DNA from: Ascoidea rubescens DSM 1968
Lineage: Eukaryota > Ascomycota > Saccharomycetes > Ascoideales > Ascoideaceae
Assembly: GCF_001661345.1 (NCBI RefSeq)
Contig: NW_017962914.1
Location: 212,439 to 276,438, forward strand
Direction of reading: 5' to 3'
DNA length: 64,000 nt
The position numbers and the translations under genes were made by a program. The stretch's first letter is position 1, and each line of letters starts with the position of its first letter. The notes beneath the pieces are model-generated. The model did not search any database. It saw only the letters and a list, made by a program, of their open reading frames with translations, and was not told where the DNA came from. Positions 32,553 through 42,313 of the stretch are shown piece after piece.

Positions 32553-33023
32553 TAACTTTCAATAAAACTGCTTATTACTGATTTATCTCATACAGTATTT
32601 ATCCGCTATGCAAAGAGAACAGTCAAGAACTCAAGATCTTTATATATTCTAGATACTCATCTTGAAATAGTTTATTTTATCTACTATTGTCTCACCAAAA
32701 CCTGGAGATTACTAAAGCTTACAAATGATTCGAAAGCAAAATTTGGCTGATAAACTAAAAAATGAAGTGACCCATTCAACTGGCCTCAGCTATTATCTAA
32801 GAATTTGAAATCAAAAATTCTTATAAATCAATAGAAAAGAACCTTGGTTTGGGCTCGAACCGCTGCTGCGTAAATCAACAGTCACTGCAGTATATGCATA
32901 TCCAAACATACAAATACATACTCACACTTCCGAATGCGCGCGTAACGTGTAAGGAATTTGCGTCTTCAAAATCAACAGTTGAACGATTTTTGAGCAGCAA
33001 ATTGAGAAGTCGAAGGTTGTGAA
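32553..33023. promoter_or_regulatory. Divergent spacer, dioxygenase-like gene / IRC25
   Basis: This 471-base shared promoter region has a GC-richer patch at about 32,845-32,975. It contains a B-box-like GGTTCGAGCCC on the minus strand (32847-32857) that does not fold into a tRNA. Confidence 0.4.
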
Positions 33024-33542
33024 ATGAGCTCAAACAGTTTTGAGTCTTCTTTGAAAACAAAGTCAAAGGTAATTGACCAGTCCAATGAGTTGAAAGTTCA
33101 ATTGAATCTGTTTTCGAACAAAATTATCATTATCGTATCCTACAATGGAGAAATTGATTCAGCCTACCATTTGAAGATTCCAAACTCAGCTTCCATATCC
33201 TCCTACAGTTCATTGGATTATGACTACTTGAGAAATGATAATAATGATGGTTCCTCTGACGATCTTGACGCTTTAAATGAGGATTTCAATTATATATCGA
33301 TAAACACAATGCCAGTTTGTCTAATGGGCGATCCAACAAATCTTAAATTACAAATTTTGTCAACCCAAGTTTTAAAATTAATGATATCTCTAAATAAGAA
33401 TGAGTCAAGAAATATTATAATTCAATTGAGTTCAAAAATATTCAAGGGCTCATATAAAAACAAAAATGATGTTACTGAAATGGATTTTGATGTCTTATAT
33501 CAAGTTTTGGATCTATTTAAACAGTGCTATTTATCAAAATAA
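33024..33542 (+). CDS. IRC25: Proteasome assembly chaperone 3 (Pba3/Poc3/Irc25 family)
   Basis: The product is 172 residues, near the usual length (179 in S. cerevisiae). Seen: LFSNKIIIIVSYNGEID near the N-terminus, then CLMGDPTNLKLQILSTQVL and SRNIIIQLSSKIF. These match the PAC3 pattern of a strand ending in SNKIFVVVTQ.G, then LGQ, then a helix and the final strand. Role: with Poc4 it forms a heterodimer that promotes assembly of the 20S proteasome alpha ring. A divergent acidic Ser/Asp loop (about 58-85) is inserted. The small fold and low conservation leave some doubt. Confidence 0.7.
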   Translation: MSSNSFESSLKTKSKVIDQSNELKVQLNLFSNKIIIIVSYNGEIDSAYHLKIPNSASISSYSSLDYDYLRNDNNDGSSDDLDALNEDFNYISINTMPVCLMGDPTNLKLQILSTQVLKLMISLNKNESRNIIIQLSSKIFKGSYKNKNDVTEMDFDVLYQVLDLFKQCYLSK

Positions 33543-34189
33543 TTATTACTTTTTGATTATTATTGTAATTAAAATTTTCTATTTTTGATTTTCGGTAAAT
33601 ATTATATATACTATATCTTTTGGTTTTTAATAAAAAAAAAGGTTATAAGACAAACCAAACTGCTCAATTCATTGGATAATTTTTCTATTTCAGCTCTAAC
33701 GCTAGATTTTTGAATCATGAGCAAAACTATCACTCAAAAATAACAGAAAGATGAAAATGGCACTATTAATAAAAATATTATAAAAAGAAAAAAAAGTAAA
33801 ATTGAAACTTGAAAAGAGAAATAACTTAGAAGTCAATTAATCAGAATCACCAAAAATACTAAAATACTAAAATATAAACTAAAAATTAAAAAAAAATAAA
33901 ATAAAAAAATAAAATAAAAAACTTAATAAAATTAATAAAATGAAATCATGATGCAGTGAAATTATAAAAAGGTTAAAATAAAGTAAATAAGATATAGATA
34001 TGGTTGTGATATGTTTTTATTTTGTTTTCCAGATTAATATAAGGATAATAAAGAATTTTTGTGTTTAGAATTTATTTACTTTCTGATTAAATAAAATAAC
34101 TTGTAGTACTAACAAAAAAAGGGTAAAAGAGATTGTTTACAACATTATATTGAAAATATAATAAATGAACATCATCGAGTGGATAATAA
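33543..34189. other. Convergent spacer, IRC25 / ZDS
   Basis: This 647-base AT-rich spacer lies between two 3' ends. It has runs of AATAAAA near 33,895-33,930 and nothing coding. It probably holds both polyadenylation regions. Confidence 0.5.
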
Positions 34190-37100
34190 TTAACCAGTGT
34201 ACCCATAATGCATTAATTCATCTTGTGATTGTTCTGGATATTGTTGACCTTGATATTGCTGGTTTTGATACTGTTGATTTTGGTATTGCTGATTTTGGTA
34301 TTGCTGATCTTCATATTGTTGATTTTGATAGTGCTGTTCTTGATACTGTTGGTCTTGTCCATAATATTCCAGATCTTCTTCTGGTTCTTGATTATTGTCA
34401 TTCTCATAATAGACTTCATAATTTTCTTCCATAGTTTCCTCATTGACAGGGAATTCAGCTTCCTGATTATTGTCCTCTTTTGTATCTTCATCATTATTTT
34501 GATCTTCTTCCAATGATTGCAAATAGATACTATAGTTTACCAAATTTAAATATGCGTACATAAAGTTTGATAACAAAACCTGTTCTCTTATTTCTCGTTT
34601 TGGATTTGTTAATTTGATATGTGCCAATCTATAAATTGCCCGCTCTACATGAACAGGAAATCTGTGATCAAACATAATAATACTGGAATGTGTTAATGGA
34701 GGTAATGGGAAGCCAAAAGCAGAGTCAGTTTTGAAAACCGTTTGATTCGGTTTTGCATTTTTATCTGCCTCAAATTCTTCGAGAGTATATTTTTTTAATT
34801 TGTCTTTTTTTTCAGGAACTTGCAAAATTTCATCAACAGCCTTTTCTTTTTCCACTTCTTTTTCTTTCCCTTTCTCATTTTCATTTTCATTTTCATGTTT
34901 CTTCTCCTTCTCTTCCTCTTTCTCTATTTCTATTTTTTCTAATTTTTTATTGTTATCCACTTCTTTTCTAACGTTAAAAGGGTGTTGTTCGACTGCTTGT
35001 TTAACGGTTTCTTTTTTTATATACTCTTCAACGTCTTTCTCTTTATCTCTTTTTTTTTGTTTTGATGGCTTTTTAGAAATTCCTCCCGAACTATTTTTTT
35101 TCTTTAATTGAACTGGTTCCCCAAGAACAGGAGAAACCTTAGAGGATTCCTTACTAACCTCAGCTGCAGGTTCAAGATGTTGATCTCTTTGCTTTGAATT
35201 TAATGTTAGAACATTATCAATCAAGGGTTGATCTGTAGTCTTTTGTTTTCCTTCAATAAATTCATTTGAATGTTTGGAATTGGCTGAAGTACTTGAAAAA
35301 TTTTCCTTGTCACTCCTGTAATTATTTGAGTATTGTTGCAAAGATTCTTCAAAAGAATTTGCAGTGGGACTTAAAATCACTTGAGATGGTAGAGGATTGG
35401 ATTTTTCCTCTTTAGAAGCAGAATTAATTCTATACGCCCCAGCCAAGTTCTTATTGGATTTTTTCTTAAATAAGTGAAAAATATTTTTATTTTCTCTTTC
35501 TTTATCTTCATTTGGAGAATTAGGTGAGCTAGAGTTACCCATTAAAGTTAAATCATTAGATTGTGATCTAGAAACATCTGAATTTGAGGAATGTAGGCTG
35601 TTATTATCAAGTTCATTAATCAAATTTTCAGTTGGAGAAAGCTCAGCTTTTGATGAACCACCTTTTAACCATGCACTTAAACTATTCTTCCTAACACGAC
35701 GTCTAGGTTTGCTTGGAGCAGATAAATCTGGACTTGAATTATTATTATTGATATTGCTGCCATTGTTATTATTTGAATTGGAATTACTATCAAAATCTAA
35801 TGTTTTATAAGATTTTTTCTTTTTCGATTGCTTTGCACGATCGGATTTCGAAGACGAAAGATTCGGAGAGGATTGGGAAAACGAGCCGGCAGATTGCAAT
35901 TGAGGAGATTTAGATGATCTTTGCTTTTTATTATCAATAAACGCTTGCAGCATTTGTGGCAGTGCTTGTTTTAATTTCTTTGAGGTTGATTGAGCTTCAT
36001 TATTTTTATCTAGTTTGGGTTCAGTCTGAAAAGTAGGGTTAGACGACTGATAAACCTGCTGTTGCGAAAATTGGGTTTGAGAAGGTGAGGGTGATGTGGA
36101 TGGAGAGGTTATAATAACTTGTTGGGAAAACTGTGGAGATGTTTGTTGAGATTTTTGTAGATTATTGTATCTTTGAAAATTCGAGAAATTTGAATTGTTT
36201 TGTAACTGCAACTTTTGTGGTTTGATATTTTTTTGTTTATAGTTGCGCAGATCATTTGAAGAAGAATCTTGAGGTTGAAAGCTCTGGAATCTTGCAGCTT
36301 CTTGAATAGGAGGAGATTTATAGTCCCTCTTTCTTGGCGATTGTTGAACTTGATTCATCAATTGTTCTTGAGTTAATTGGTGATTTCTTTCATTGTGCAA
36401 GTTCTCCTGTTGAGGATAATTCTGTTGAGAATGACCTTTTTGAGAATAAATTTGTTGGTTTTGATATAGAGATGTCTGTGGTGTTTGTGTATTTTGAGGA
36501 TATGATTGTTGTTGAGAAAGGTTTTGCTGAGCATATTGACTTTGAGAGTACTGTTGTTGATAATTTTGCTGATGGTTTTGGGATGCTTGTTGATTTTGAT
36601 TTTGGTGTTGTTGTTCAGGAATATTTTGAGGTTGAGCCTGCAGTTGAATTTGTTGTTTCGGTGGAGATTGAGTTTGATGTGAGTAATTAGCTTGTTGGGG
36701 ATGTGATTTTTGAAATTGTTGTTGATTTAATTGAGGTGACAGTCTTTGCAGAGCAGTTTGAGGCAGTGGTGGTTGATTAGGGTCATTAGTACGGTGATGG
36801 TGACGATGATGATGGCGGTGTCTTTGTTCTTTGACTTCAAAAGTCTTTTGATCTTGATATTTTTGTTGTTGTTGTTGTTGTTGTTGCTGTTGTATATAAC
36901 GTCTACCACTATCTAAAGACGAACGACCAGAGGGTATTTTTTTCTGCGAAGATCTTGATTGAGATTGAGATTGGGGTTGAGATTGGAACTGTTGTTGTTG
37001 GTCGTGTTGTTGTTTTAATTGTTTCTGTCTTTGCAACTGGTTTTGATGAATAATATTTTGAGAGTGAGAAGGTAGAGGATGTCTTTTTAATTCGTCGCTT

Positions 37101-39307
37101 GCTTTTTTCAAGCTTTTATTTTTATTGAGATTTGGAGAATGAGGTGAAGCGTTGGAATCGATTGAATAATTTTTTGATTTTGAGGAGTTGTTTTTTCTGT
37201 AAGTTGTCCATTTACTTCTTTTTAAGGTTGATTCGTTTGATGATAAAACAATTGGGTTATCCATATCGTTATCTGAGTCTTCGGCGGTGTTTTCGTTAAC
37301 GTTTTTATTATAATTGAAAGAAGATTTTTCCAAAGAGCTTAGGGATTGAGATCTTCTGTTTCTTAAAGTGAGAGGGTTTTTATGGGATTGGAGTTGGGCA
37401 GAAGCAGAAGCAGAAGCGGATGACGATGAGGAAGTTTTTGAAGGCAAAGAAATGCAAGAAGAAGAGTTCTGATTTTGGAAAACAGGGGAGTGGTTAATCT
37501 CTGGAGAAGAGTATGTGTTGTTGACTGGAGAGCCTTGTGAATCTGAGGAATCAATGGTGTCAAATTGGTCATTATTTGGGGTACAGTCTTCGTTATTGTA
37601 GGAGTTAGCAGTGGTGGTGGTGATGATGGGGGTGTTGTTGTCGTTGTTGTTATTTTCAATTTGATTGTGTTTGCTATTGTTGTAGTAGTAATTTGAATGG
37701 TTTGAGTTGATTGAAGATAAATCGGATTTGTAACCGATGTTTGAAGTAGACAAAGTTCTGGCCAAAGTGGCAGCGTCAGTAGCAGTTAAGCCAGCGATTT
37801 CAGATAATCTTTCCAATTCATCAGTTAAATCCTTTAGAGAAGGTTGGGAGTCTGATTTGAAAGATAGCAATGTATTAGATAGAGTGGAGTCGTCATCGGT
37901 TGGATTGTTGGGTGTGTTAGTGGAGTTTTTATCAGTAATCTCGATGTTTTGGTTGGTTATTTGGTTATTGTCGTTGTGATAATTTTGGTTAGTATCGTTA
38001 GCTTGGTTGTTGTTGTCATTATTTTCTAGATTGGCAGTGATTTCAGCTACAGTTGATTGAACATGTTTTTTGAAATTTTCTGGGTCAATAGCAGGATGGG
38101 AACTTGCTGGGACCCATAATAGTTTTTTAGTATCTATAGAAAAAGATTTTGAAGAAGGACCAGACAGGGATTTTCTTTTAATTTTAGTTGAAATAGATTG
38201 GTTATTTTTGTCGTCATTTTGATGGTTATTTGGAGAAGAGGAAGAGGAAGAGGAAGAAGAAGAGGAAGAGGAAGAGGAAGAGGGAAATCTTTTTTTTATG
38301 AGATTATTGTCGGCTAAGATTATATCTTCAGAGTCTATGTTAAAAGATAGCTGAGATAATCTTTTTTTGTTATTATTATTGCTGTTATTGTTTTTGCTGC
38401 TGTTGTTGTTGCTGTTGTTGTTGGTGGTGCTGAGTAGAGAGTTTAGACTTGAGATACTACTTCTTGGAGAAGTTGAAAGAAGTTGATCATTTAAGGTATT
38501 GCTGATGTCATTATTTGAGTGAATATTTGAGTGTATGTTGTGGTTATTTAGGTCTTGGATTTGATTGTAGTTTGAGTTGAAGTCCTTTTCTAGGGATAGA
38601 TCAGGGTCCCCAGAGGAAGTGCTTGCGCCAATACTTAGACGTTTAAGATTTCGAACTAGGTCTCTTTCTTGTTGAACGACTTCAGCAGCGAGCTCAGTGT
38701 TTGATTTCCTAGAGGATTTTCTCTTTGATTTTGAGGTGATTCGTGAAGAGGAGGAGGAGGAGGAGGAGGATGGGGAGGAAGAGGAAGCAGAAGCAGGAGG
38801 GTTTGAGTTGTAATTTTGGCCCTGGTTTTGGTTTGAGATTGAAGTAGAGGTGGAATGGTAGGAAGAACGAGAGGAAGAAGAAGAGGAAGAAGCAGGAGCA
38901 GAGTAAGGGTTGTAGGAGGTATAAGAGTTGTAGGGATTGATTGGTTTTTTGTTGATATGATTTGAAGCAGAAGAAGGAAGAGGAATTGAATGAGAACGTT
39001 GTTTAATTTTGAATTGATGAGGGTAGATTGGGTTATTAGGTTGCAGGACTCTTTTCATTGTTGAGTAAATAACTGGGGATGAATTGGTATTAACAAAATT
39101 ATTATTATTTTTACTATTTTTACTATTGTTATTTTTATTGTTGATATTAATATTATCATTGTTGATAATATTACTATTATTGCTAATATTGATAATATTA
39201 GGATTACCACTGCTACTATTGCTAGTATTAATTGTATTGTTAGTATTGTCGCTACTCATATTATGGAAATTATCATGGCTAGTGCTATTGTTGGTGTTAA
39301 TTGGCAT
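34190..39307 (-). CDS. Zds1/Zds2 family regulator, unusually long
   Basis: The product is 1705 residues, against about 915-940 for S. cerevisiae Zds1/Zds2. Seen: conserved N-terminal blocks LVRNLKRLSIGAS, LLWVPASSHPAIDPENFKKHV and ELERLSEIAGLTATDAATLARTLS. The C-terminal Zds domain (RFPVHVERAIYRLAHIKL, REQVLLSNFMYAYLNLVN) is encoded at about 34,525-34,680. Between and after these lie huge Ser-, Asn- and Gln-rich tracts, including a poly-Gln run at about 36,860-36,897 and a terminal QQYQNQ-type repeat. Known role: Zds proteins control Cdc55-PP2A, and through it mitotic entry/exit and polarity. One copy is visible, so Zds1 and Zds2 cannot be told apart. Confidence 0.88.
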   Translation of the reverse strand: MPINTNNSTSHDNFHNMSSDNTNNTINTSNSSSGNPNIINISNNSNIINNDNININNKNNNSKNSKNNNNFVNTNSSPVIYSTMKRVLQPNNPIYPHQFKIKQRSHSIPLPSSASNHINKKPINPYNSYTSYNPYSAPASSSSSSSRSSYHSTSTSISNQNQGQNYNSNPPASASSSSPSSSSSSSSSRITSKSKRKSSRKSNTELAAEVVQQERDLVRNLKRLSIGASTSSGDPDLSLEKDFNSNYNQIQDLNNHNIHSNIHSNNDISNTLNDQLLSTSPRSSISSLNSLLSTTNNNSNNNSSKNNNSNNNNKKRLSQLSFNIDSEDIILADNNLIKKRFPSSSSSSSSSSSSSSSSPNNHQNDDKNNQSISTKIKRKSLSGPSSKSFSIDTKKLLWVPASSHPAIDPENFKKHVQSTVAEITANLENNDNNNQANDTNQNYHNDNNQITNQNIEITDKNSTNTPNNPTDDDSTLSNTLLSFKSDSQPSLKDLTDELERLSEIAGLTATDAATLARTLSTSNIGYKSDLSSINSNHSNYYYNNSKHNQIENNNNDNNTPIITTTTANSYNNEDCTPNNDQFDTIDSSDSQGSPVNNTYSSPEINHSPVFQNQNSSSCISLPSKTSSSSSASASASAQLQSHKNPLTLRNRRSQSLSSLEKSSFNYNKNVNENTAEDSDNDMDNPIVLSSNESTLKRSKWTTYRKNNSSKSKNYSIDSNASPHSPNLNKNKSLKKASDELKRHPLPSHSQNIIHQNQLQRQKQLKQQHDQQQQFQSQPQSQSQSRSSQKKIPSGRSSLDSGRRYIQQQQQQQQQQKYQDQKTFEVKEQRHRHHHRHHHRTNDPNQPPLPQTALQRLSPQLNQQQFQKSHPQQANYSHQTQSPPKQQIQLQAQPQNIPEQQHQNQNQQASQNHQQNYQQQYSQSQYAQQNLSQQQSYPQNTQTPQTSLYQNQQIYSQKGHSQQNYPQQENLHNERNHQLTQEQLMNQVQQSPRKRDYKSPPIQEAARFQSFQPQDSSSNDLRNYKQKNIKPQKLQLQNNSNFSNFQRYNNLQKSQQTSPQFSQQVIITSPSTSPSPSQTQFSQQQVYQSSNPTFQTEPKLDKNNEAQSTSKKLKQALPQMLQAFIDNKKQRSSKSPQLQSAGSFSQSSPNLSSSKSDRAKQSKKKKSYKTLDFDSNSNSNNNNGSNINNNNSSPDLSAPSKPRRRVRKNSLSAWLKGGSSKAELSPTENLINELDNNSLHSSNSDVSRSQSNDLTLMGNSSSPNSPNEDKERENKNIFHLFKKKSNKNLAGAYRINSASKEEKSNPLPSQVILSPTANSFEESLQQYSNNYRSDKENFSSTSANSKHSNEFIEGKQKTTDQPLIDNVLTLNSKQRDQHLEPAAEVSKESSKVSPVLGEPVQLKKKNSSGGISKKPSKQKKRDKEKDVEEYIKKETVKQAVEQHPFNVRKEVDNNKKLEKIEIEKEEEKEKKHENENENEKGKEKEVEKEKAVDEILQVPEKKDKLKKYTLEEFEADKNAKPNQTVFKTDSAFGFPLPPLTHSSIIMFDHRFPVHVERAIYRLAHIKLTNPKREIREQVLLSNFMYAYLNLVNYSIYLQSLEEDQNNDEDTKEDNNQEAEFPVNEETMEENYEVYYENDNNQEPEEDLEYYGQDQQYQEQHYQNQQYEDQQYQNQQYQNQQYQNQQYQGQQYPEQSQDELMHYGYTG
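34218..34365. repeat. Gln/Tyr repeat at the C-terminus of the ZDS protein
   Basis: A run of 15-base units (TGTTGATTTTGGTAT-like on the plus strand) encodes tandem QQYQNQ-type pentamers. It is in frame and ends a few residues before the stop. Confidence 0.85.
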
Positions 39308-39749
39308 AAGTAGAACAGTGGAAACTCAAAGAAACCAGATATTCCGTAAACCAAAAAGAAGAGCTCGTCAACAATGAAGGAATATCGAGAGAAAGCAGGC
39401 ACTGGATCTCAGGTGGATAATAAATAAATACCAGATATTGGATTATGTTGGAGTTGCACGCCAGGCAAAGACAGAAATCGCAACGGTTCGTTTTTCAGCC
39501 CAGAATGAAAAAGCGTAAAACAACGCTGCAAAGAAAGTAGAAAAAGAAAGGTCGGCCAGGACCACCGCCACGGAACAGGTGCTCGACGCAGCACAGGTAC
39601 CGCACTCCTGCTCCCTCGCACCGGAATGCTGAACCACGCTCGTGCTGCGGTGGTGCTGCGGTGGTGCTGCGGTGTGCGCGGTGACGCCGGCAGGTGCGGC
39701 TGGACCAGACCTGGGGTAGCGTCTCATCGCCAGCGCGGTCTAGACCGTC
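39308..39749. promoter_or_regulatory. GC-rich ZDS upstream region / HRD1 3' flank
   Basis: This 442-base spacer is strongly GC-rich from about 39,540 to 39,740, in contrast to the AT-rich surroundings. It includes three perfect 11-base units GTGCTGCGGTG at 39642-39674. Because HRD1 ends here and ZDS starts here on the same strand, this should be the ZDS promoter. Confidence 0.5.
39642..39674. repeat. Three perfect tandem copies of GTGCTGCGGTG
   Basis: Three contiguous 11-base repeats within the GC-rich ZDS promoter region, about 340 bases from the ZDS start. The repeats could be regulator sites, but no known factor is assigned. Confidence 0.9.
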
Positions 39750-41609
39750 TCACTCCTTCTTCAAGTGGACCCAGCAGGAGTCGCTGAGCGCCACCTCCCA
39801 CTCTGCCTCCTCTGCTTCCCCTGCTTCTTCTATTTGTGTGGTCTGTGTTGTTTCAGAGGTCTCGCCCACACGCCCGATAGTGCCTCTATTTGCACGACGA
39901 AGCGGAAGGATGGTCCAGTCTGGTGGTATTAGAGAGTTTTCCGGCAACTCTAGAATGTAGTCTTCGGATTCGCTTGAACCTATGATTGCGTTTAACTCCT
40001 CCTCTGTGGCATTATCACTTATAACATTTATGGCCTTTACAACACAGATTTTCTTGCTTTCATAGCTTGAATTAGTGTCAGCCTTTATATCATCAATAGC
40101 CTTTGTAGCACCGGCGTTAAAGTTGTTATTTGAGGTTTTAGTGTTCGCAGATTTTATAACATTTATATCCTTTAAGAGAAGATGTTCATCACTTTCATTC
40201 CTTGAAGTAGTTGTAGTGTTGGTAAAATTGTGATCGTTATGGTCATTATGGTCGTTATTTGAATTTATAGAAGTATCATTGTGATTATCATAAGTATTAT
40301 TATCATTAATTGGATTATTAGTATTAGTATTATCAATTGGGCTATTAGTTATTGGGTTATTACTTATTGGATTGTTAATTATTGAAGTATTAATTGAAGT
40401 ATTAATTGAAGTATTAATTGGAGTATTTCTTGCAGCATCTGCTACAGCATCTCTTGTAGCGTTTCTTGTAGTGTCTCTTGGTGCTGCTGAATCTTGAAAA
40501 ACTGGAGCTCTACACATAGGACACCTCTGTGATCTCTCCAACCAATTTTTCAAACAGCCTAAATGGATAATATGCCCACACTTTAATAATTTAGGATACA
40601 ACCTTGTTCCAGTTGGTATATCGATAGTTGTCATATCGTCCCGACAGATTATACATAAATTATCATGATTTTTCAACTCTTCTTCGGTTGCATCTACTAG
40701 ACATGAATCCAATTTTTTACTGTTCTTATTAAACTCAATAAACTGCTTGGTCTTCTTAATAAACCTCGACAAACTCAAATAAAAGTCGCGGATTAAATGT
40801 AGCGGGAAGTTATACGGATCAATCAATAACAAAAACAACAAAATATATGTCAACGACCTTAAAAACAAATGCACAATCTCAATTATATGCAAATAAAATG
40901 ACTTTTCCTCCAAACTCTCTTCATGTGGATGATTGATCAAATAAACAATCTCCACCAAATTAATTAGACTCTTTAAAATATAGTAGATTATCTCAATAAA
41001 CAACAAAAAAAATTCAAAGGAGAAAAATATGAAGACATTGGTAGAATTCTTAAATGACTGGTTTATACAAAATCCTATCAACTTTAAATCAACGTAGATC
41101 ATTAACATAACAACAATGCTTATCCGATTGATAAATAGCTTTTTGAAAATTTTAATAAAACTAACCTCGTACTCTTCATCTTGGTTTTCAATATTATTAA
41201 TTGTATTGTTTGGCTGATACATGAAATTGATCCGATCAAACAATATCCAATGGAACACTTTAACAAACAATAATAACGCCGTGAAAAAATTAATCAAAAT
41301 CCCATACTCGTTTCGAAATGTGGCCAAGGAGATAAAACTATTTGTAATCGATATCCAGAGCCTTTCATATATATGCTCAATCTCAATCAATCTCAATGAT
41401 GCTCCGAAAAATATTATCTGCAACAACCGGACGATCAATAACGAATAAATTATAACAAAATTTGTCAATATAATCAAATTAAATCCCTGAGACAAATATG
41501 TAACTGCCTGGAAATAATTCGGATGACTATTGAATCCATGGTAAATACAACTAAACGCAATTACGTTGCTCACCACAAAATATATCACAATCTGCGACTT
41601 ATGATTCAT
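39750..41609 (-). CDS. HRD1: ER-membrane RING E3 ubiquitin ligase Hrd1
   Basis: The product is 619 residues (551 in S. cerevisiae). Seen: a multispanning N-terminal half matching Hrd1 (YLSQGFNLIILTNF, IEIEHIYERLWISITNS, FVKVFHWILFDRINFM), then a RING-H2 domain starting CIICRDDM and continuing LLKCGHIIHLGCLKNWLERS and CPMC, encoded at about 40,510-40,660. Role: channel and ligase of the HRD complex that retrotranslocates and ubiquitinates misfolded ER proteins. The C-terminal tail is a long Asn/Thr-rich tract with degenerate tandem INTS and NPI units. The start is the ATG at 41609; the codon before it is TTG. The last exon-proximal part (39,750-39,960) is GC-rich. Confidence 0.93.
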   Translation of the reverse strand: MNHKSQIVIYFVVSNVIAFSCIYHGFNSHPNYFQAVTYLSQGFNLIILTNFVIIYSLLIVRLLQIIFFGASLRLIEIEHIYERLWISITNSFISLATFRNEYGILINFFTALLLFVKVFHWILFDRINFMYQPNNTINNIENQDEEYEVSFIKIFKKLFINRISIVVMLMIYVDLKLIGFCINQSFKNSTNVFIFFSFEFFLLFIEIIYYILKSLINLVEIVYLINHPHEESLEEKSFYLHIIEIVHLFLRSLTYILLFLLLIDPYNFPLHLIRDFYLSLSRFIKKTKQFIEFNKNSKKLDSCLVDATEEELKNHDNLCIICRDDMTTIDIPTGTRLYPKLLKCGHIIHLGCLKNWLERSQRCPMCRAPVFQDSAAPRDTTRNATRDAVADAARNTPINTSINTSINTSIINNPISNNPITNSPIDNTNTNNPINDNNTYDNHNDTSINSNNDHNDHNDHNFTNTTTTSRNESDEHLLLKDINVIKSANTKTSNNNFNAGATKAIDDIKADTNSSYESKKICVVKAINVISDNATEEELNAIIGSSESEDYILELPENSLIPPDWTILPLRRANRGTIGRVGETSETTQTTQIEEAGEAEEAEWEVALSDSCWVHLKKE

Positions 41610-42313
41610 CAATGAGTATCACTGTAGTTTGAAGACAAGAAACGAACCTATTACCACTACTGATAACAATGATGATACCTCAATGATAACACCCACCTAT
41701 AACGGCTCTTTATCGTTGTTAAAGTGCTTTGCTAAGTGCACATGATCTCTTTGTCGCCACCTTCTCGGACCGTTCATTCAGATATCTCCGGAATGACGTA
41801 ACAATCAGCTTTCCGTCCAAAGCTCCACCCTTGCTCGTCCAAAACCGTTGCTGCACCTGCACCAGCGGCACAGAATCCTCACCGGGAGCCTTTCAGTATG
41901 CGCACCACCCCGACGGTGCTACGTAATGCGCTCTGCTTGTTTTGCTCGTACGGCGGTTGCTTTTTCCTCCACTCCACCACCATCTCTCCTCCAATATATA
42001 TTGCTTCTGTATTGCTTCGATATTGTTGCACAGCTCAAGAAAAAGAAATAAGAAATAACATATACTCACCTTCTTCCAATAGCCCTTTCTTGCTTCTTGC
42101 CATTAGCTTTTATCTTTACTCTAGCTTTGTCCAATTAATTTGTCATCCGCCCCTCGACTCCTACTCTGATCAAACAAAAGTCTATCGCGTGTATCACCAA
42201 CTGAGATCACATTTTAATTTCAACTTTACAATCATATAGTTACATCTGCTATTATCTTTTACTACTTATTGTCGTAATTAATCCGCAAATCCACTAATTC
42301 CATCTTTTCCATA
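41610..42313. promoter_or_regulatory. Divergent promoter region, HRD1 / HOG1
   Basis: This 704-base spacer has a GC-richer island at about 41,740-41,970, then a T/C-rich leader up to the HOG1 ATG. Short frames here have no family match and I do not call them genes. Confidence 0.5.

Noticed and set aside
32840-32900. tRNA-like GGTTCGAGCCC on the minus strand
   Set aside because: The T-stem does not pair and no acceptor or anticodon arm can be drawn.
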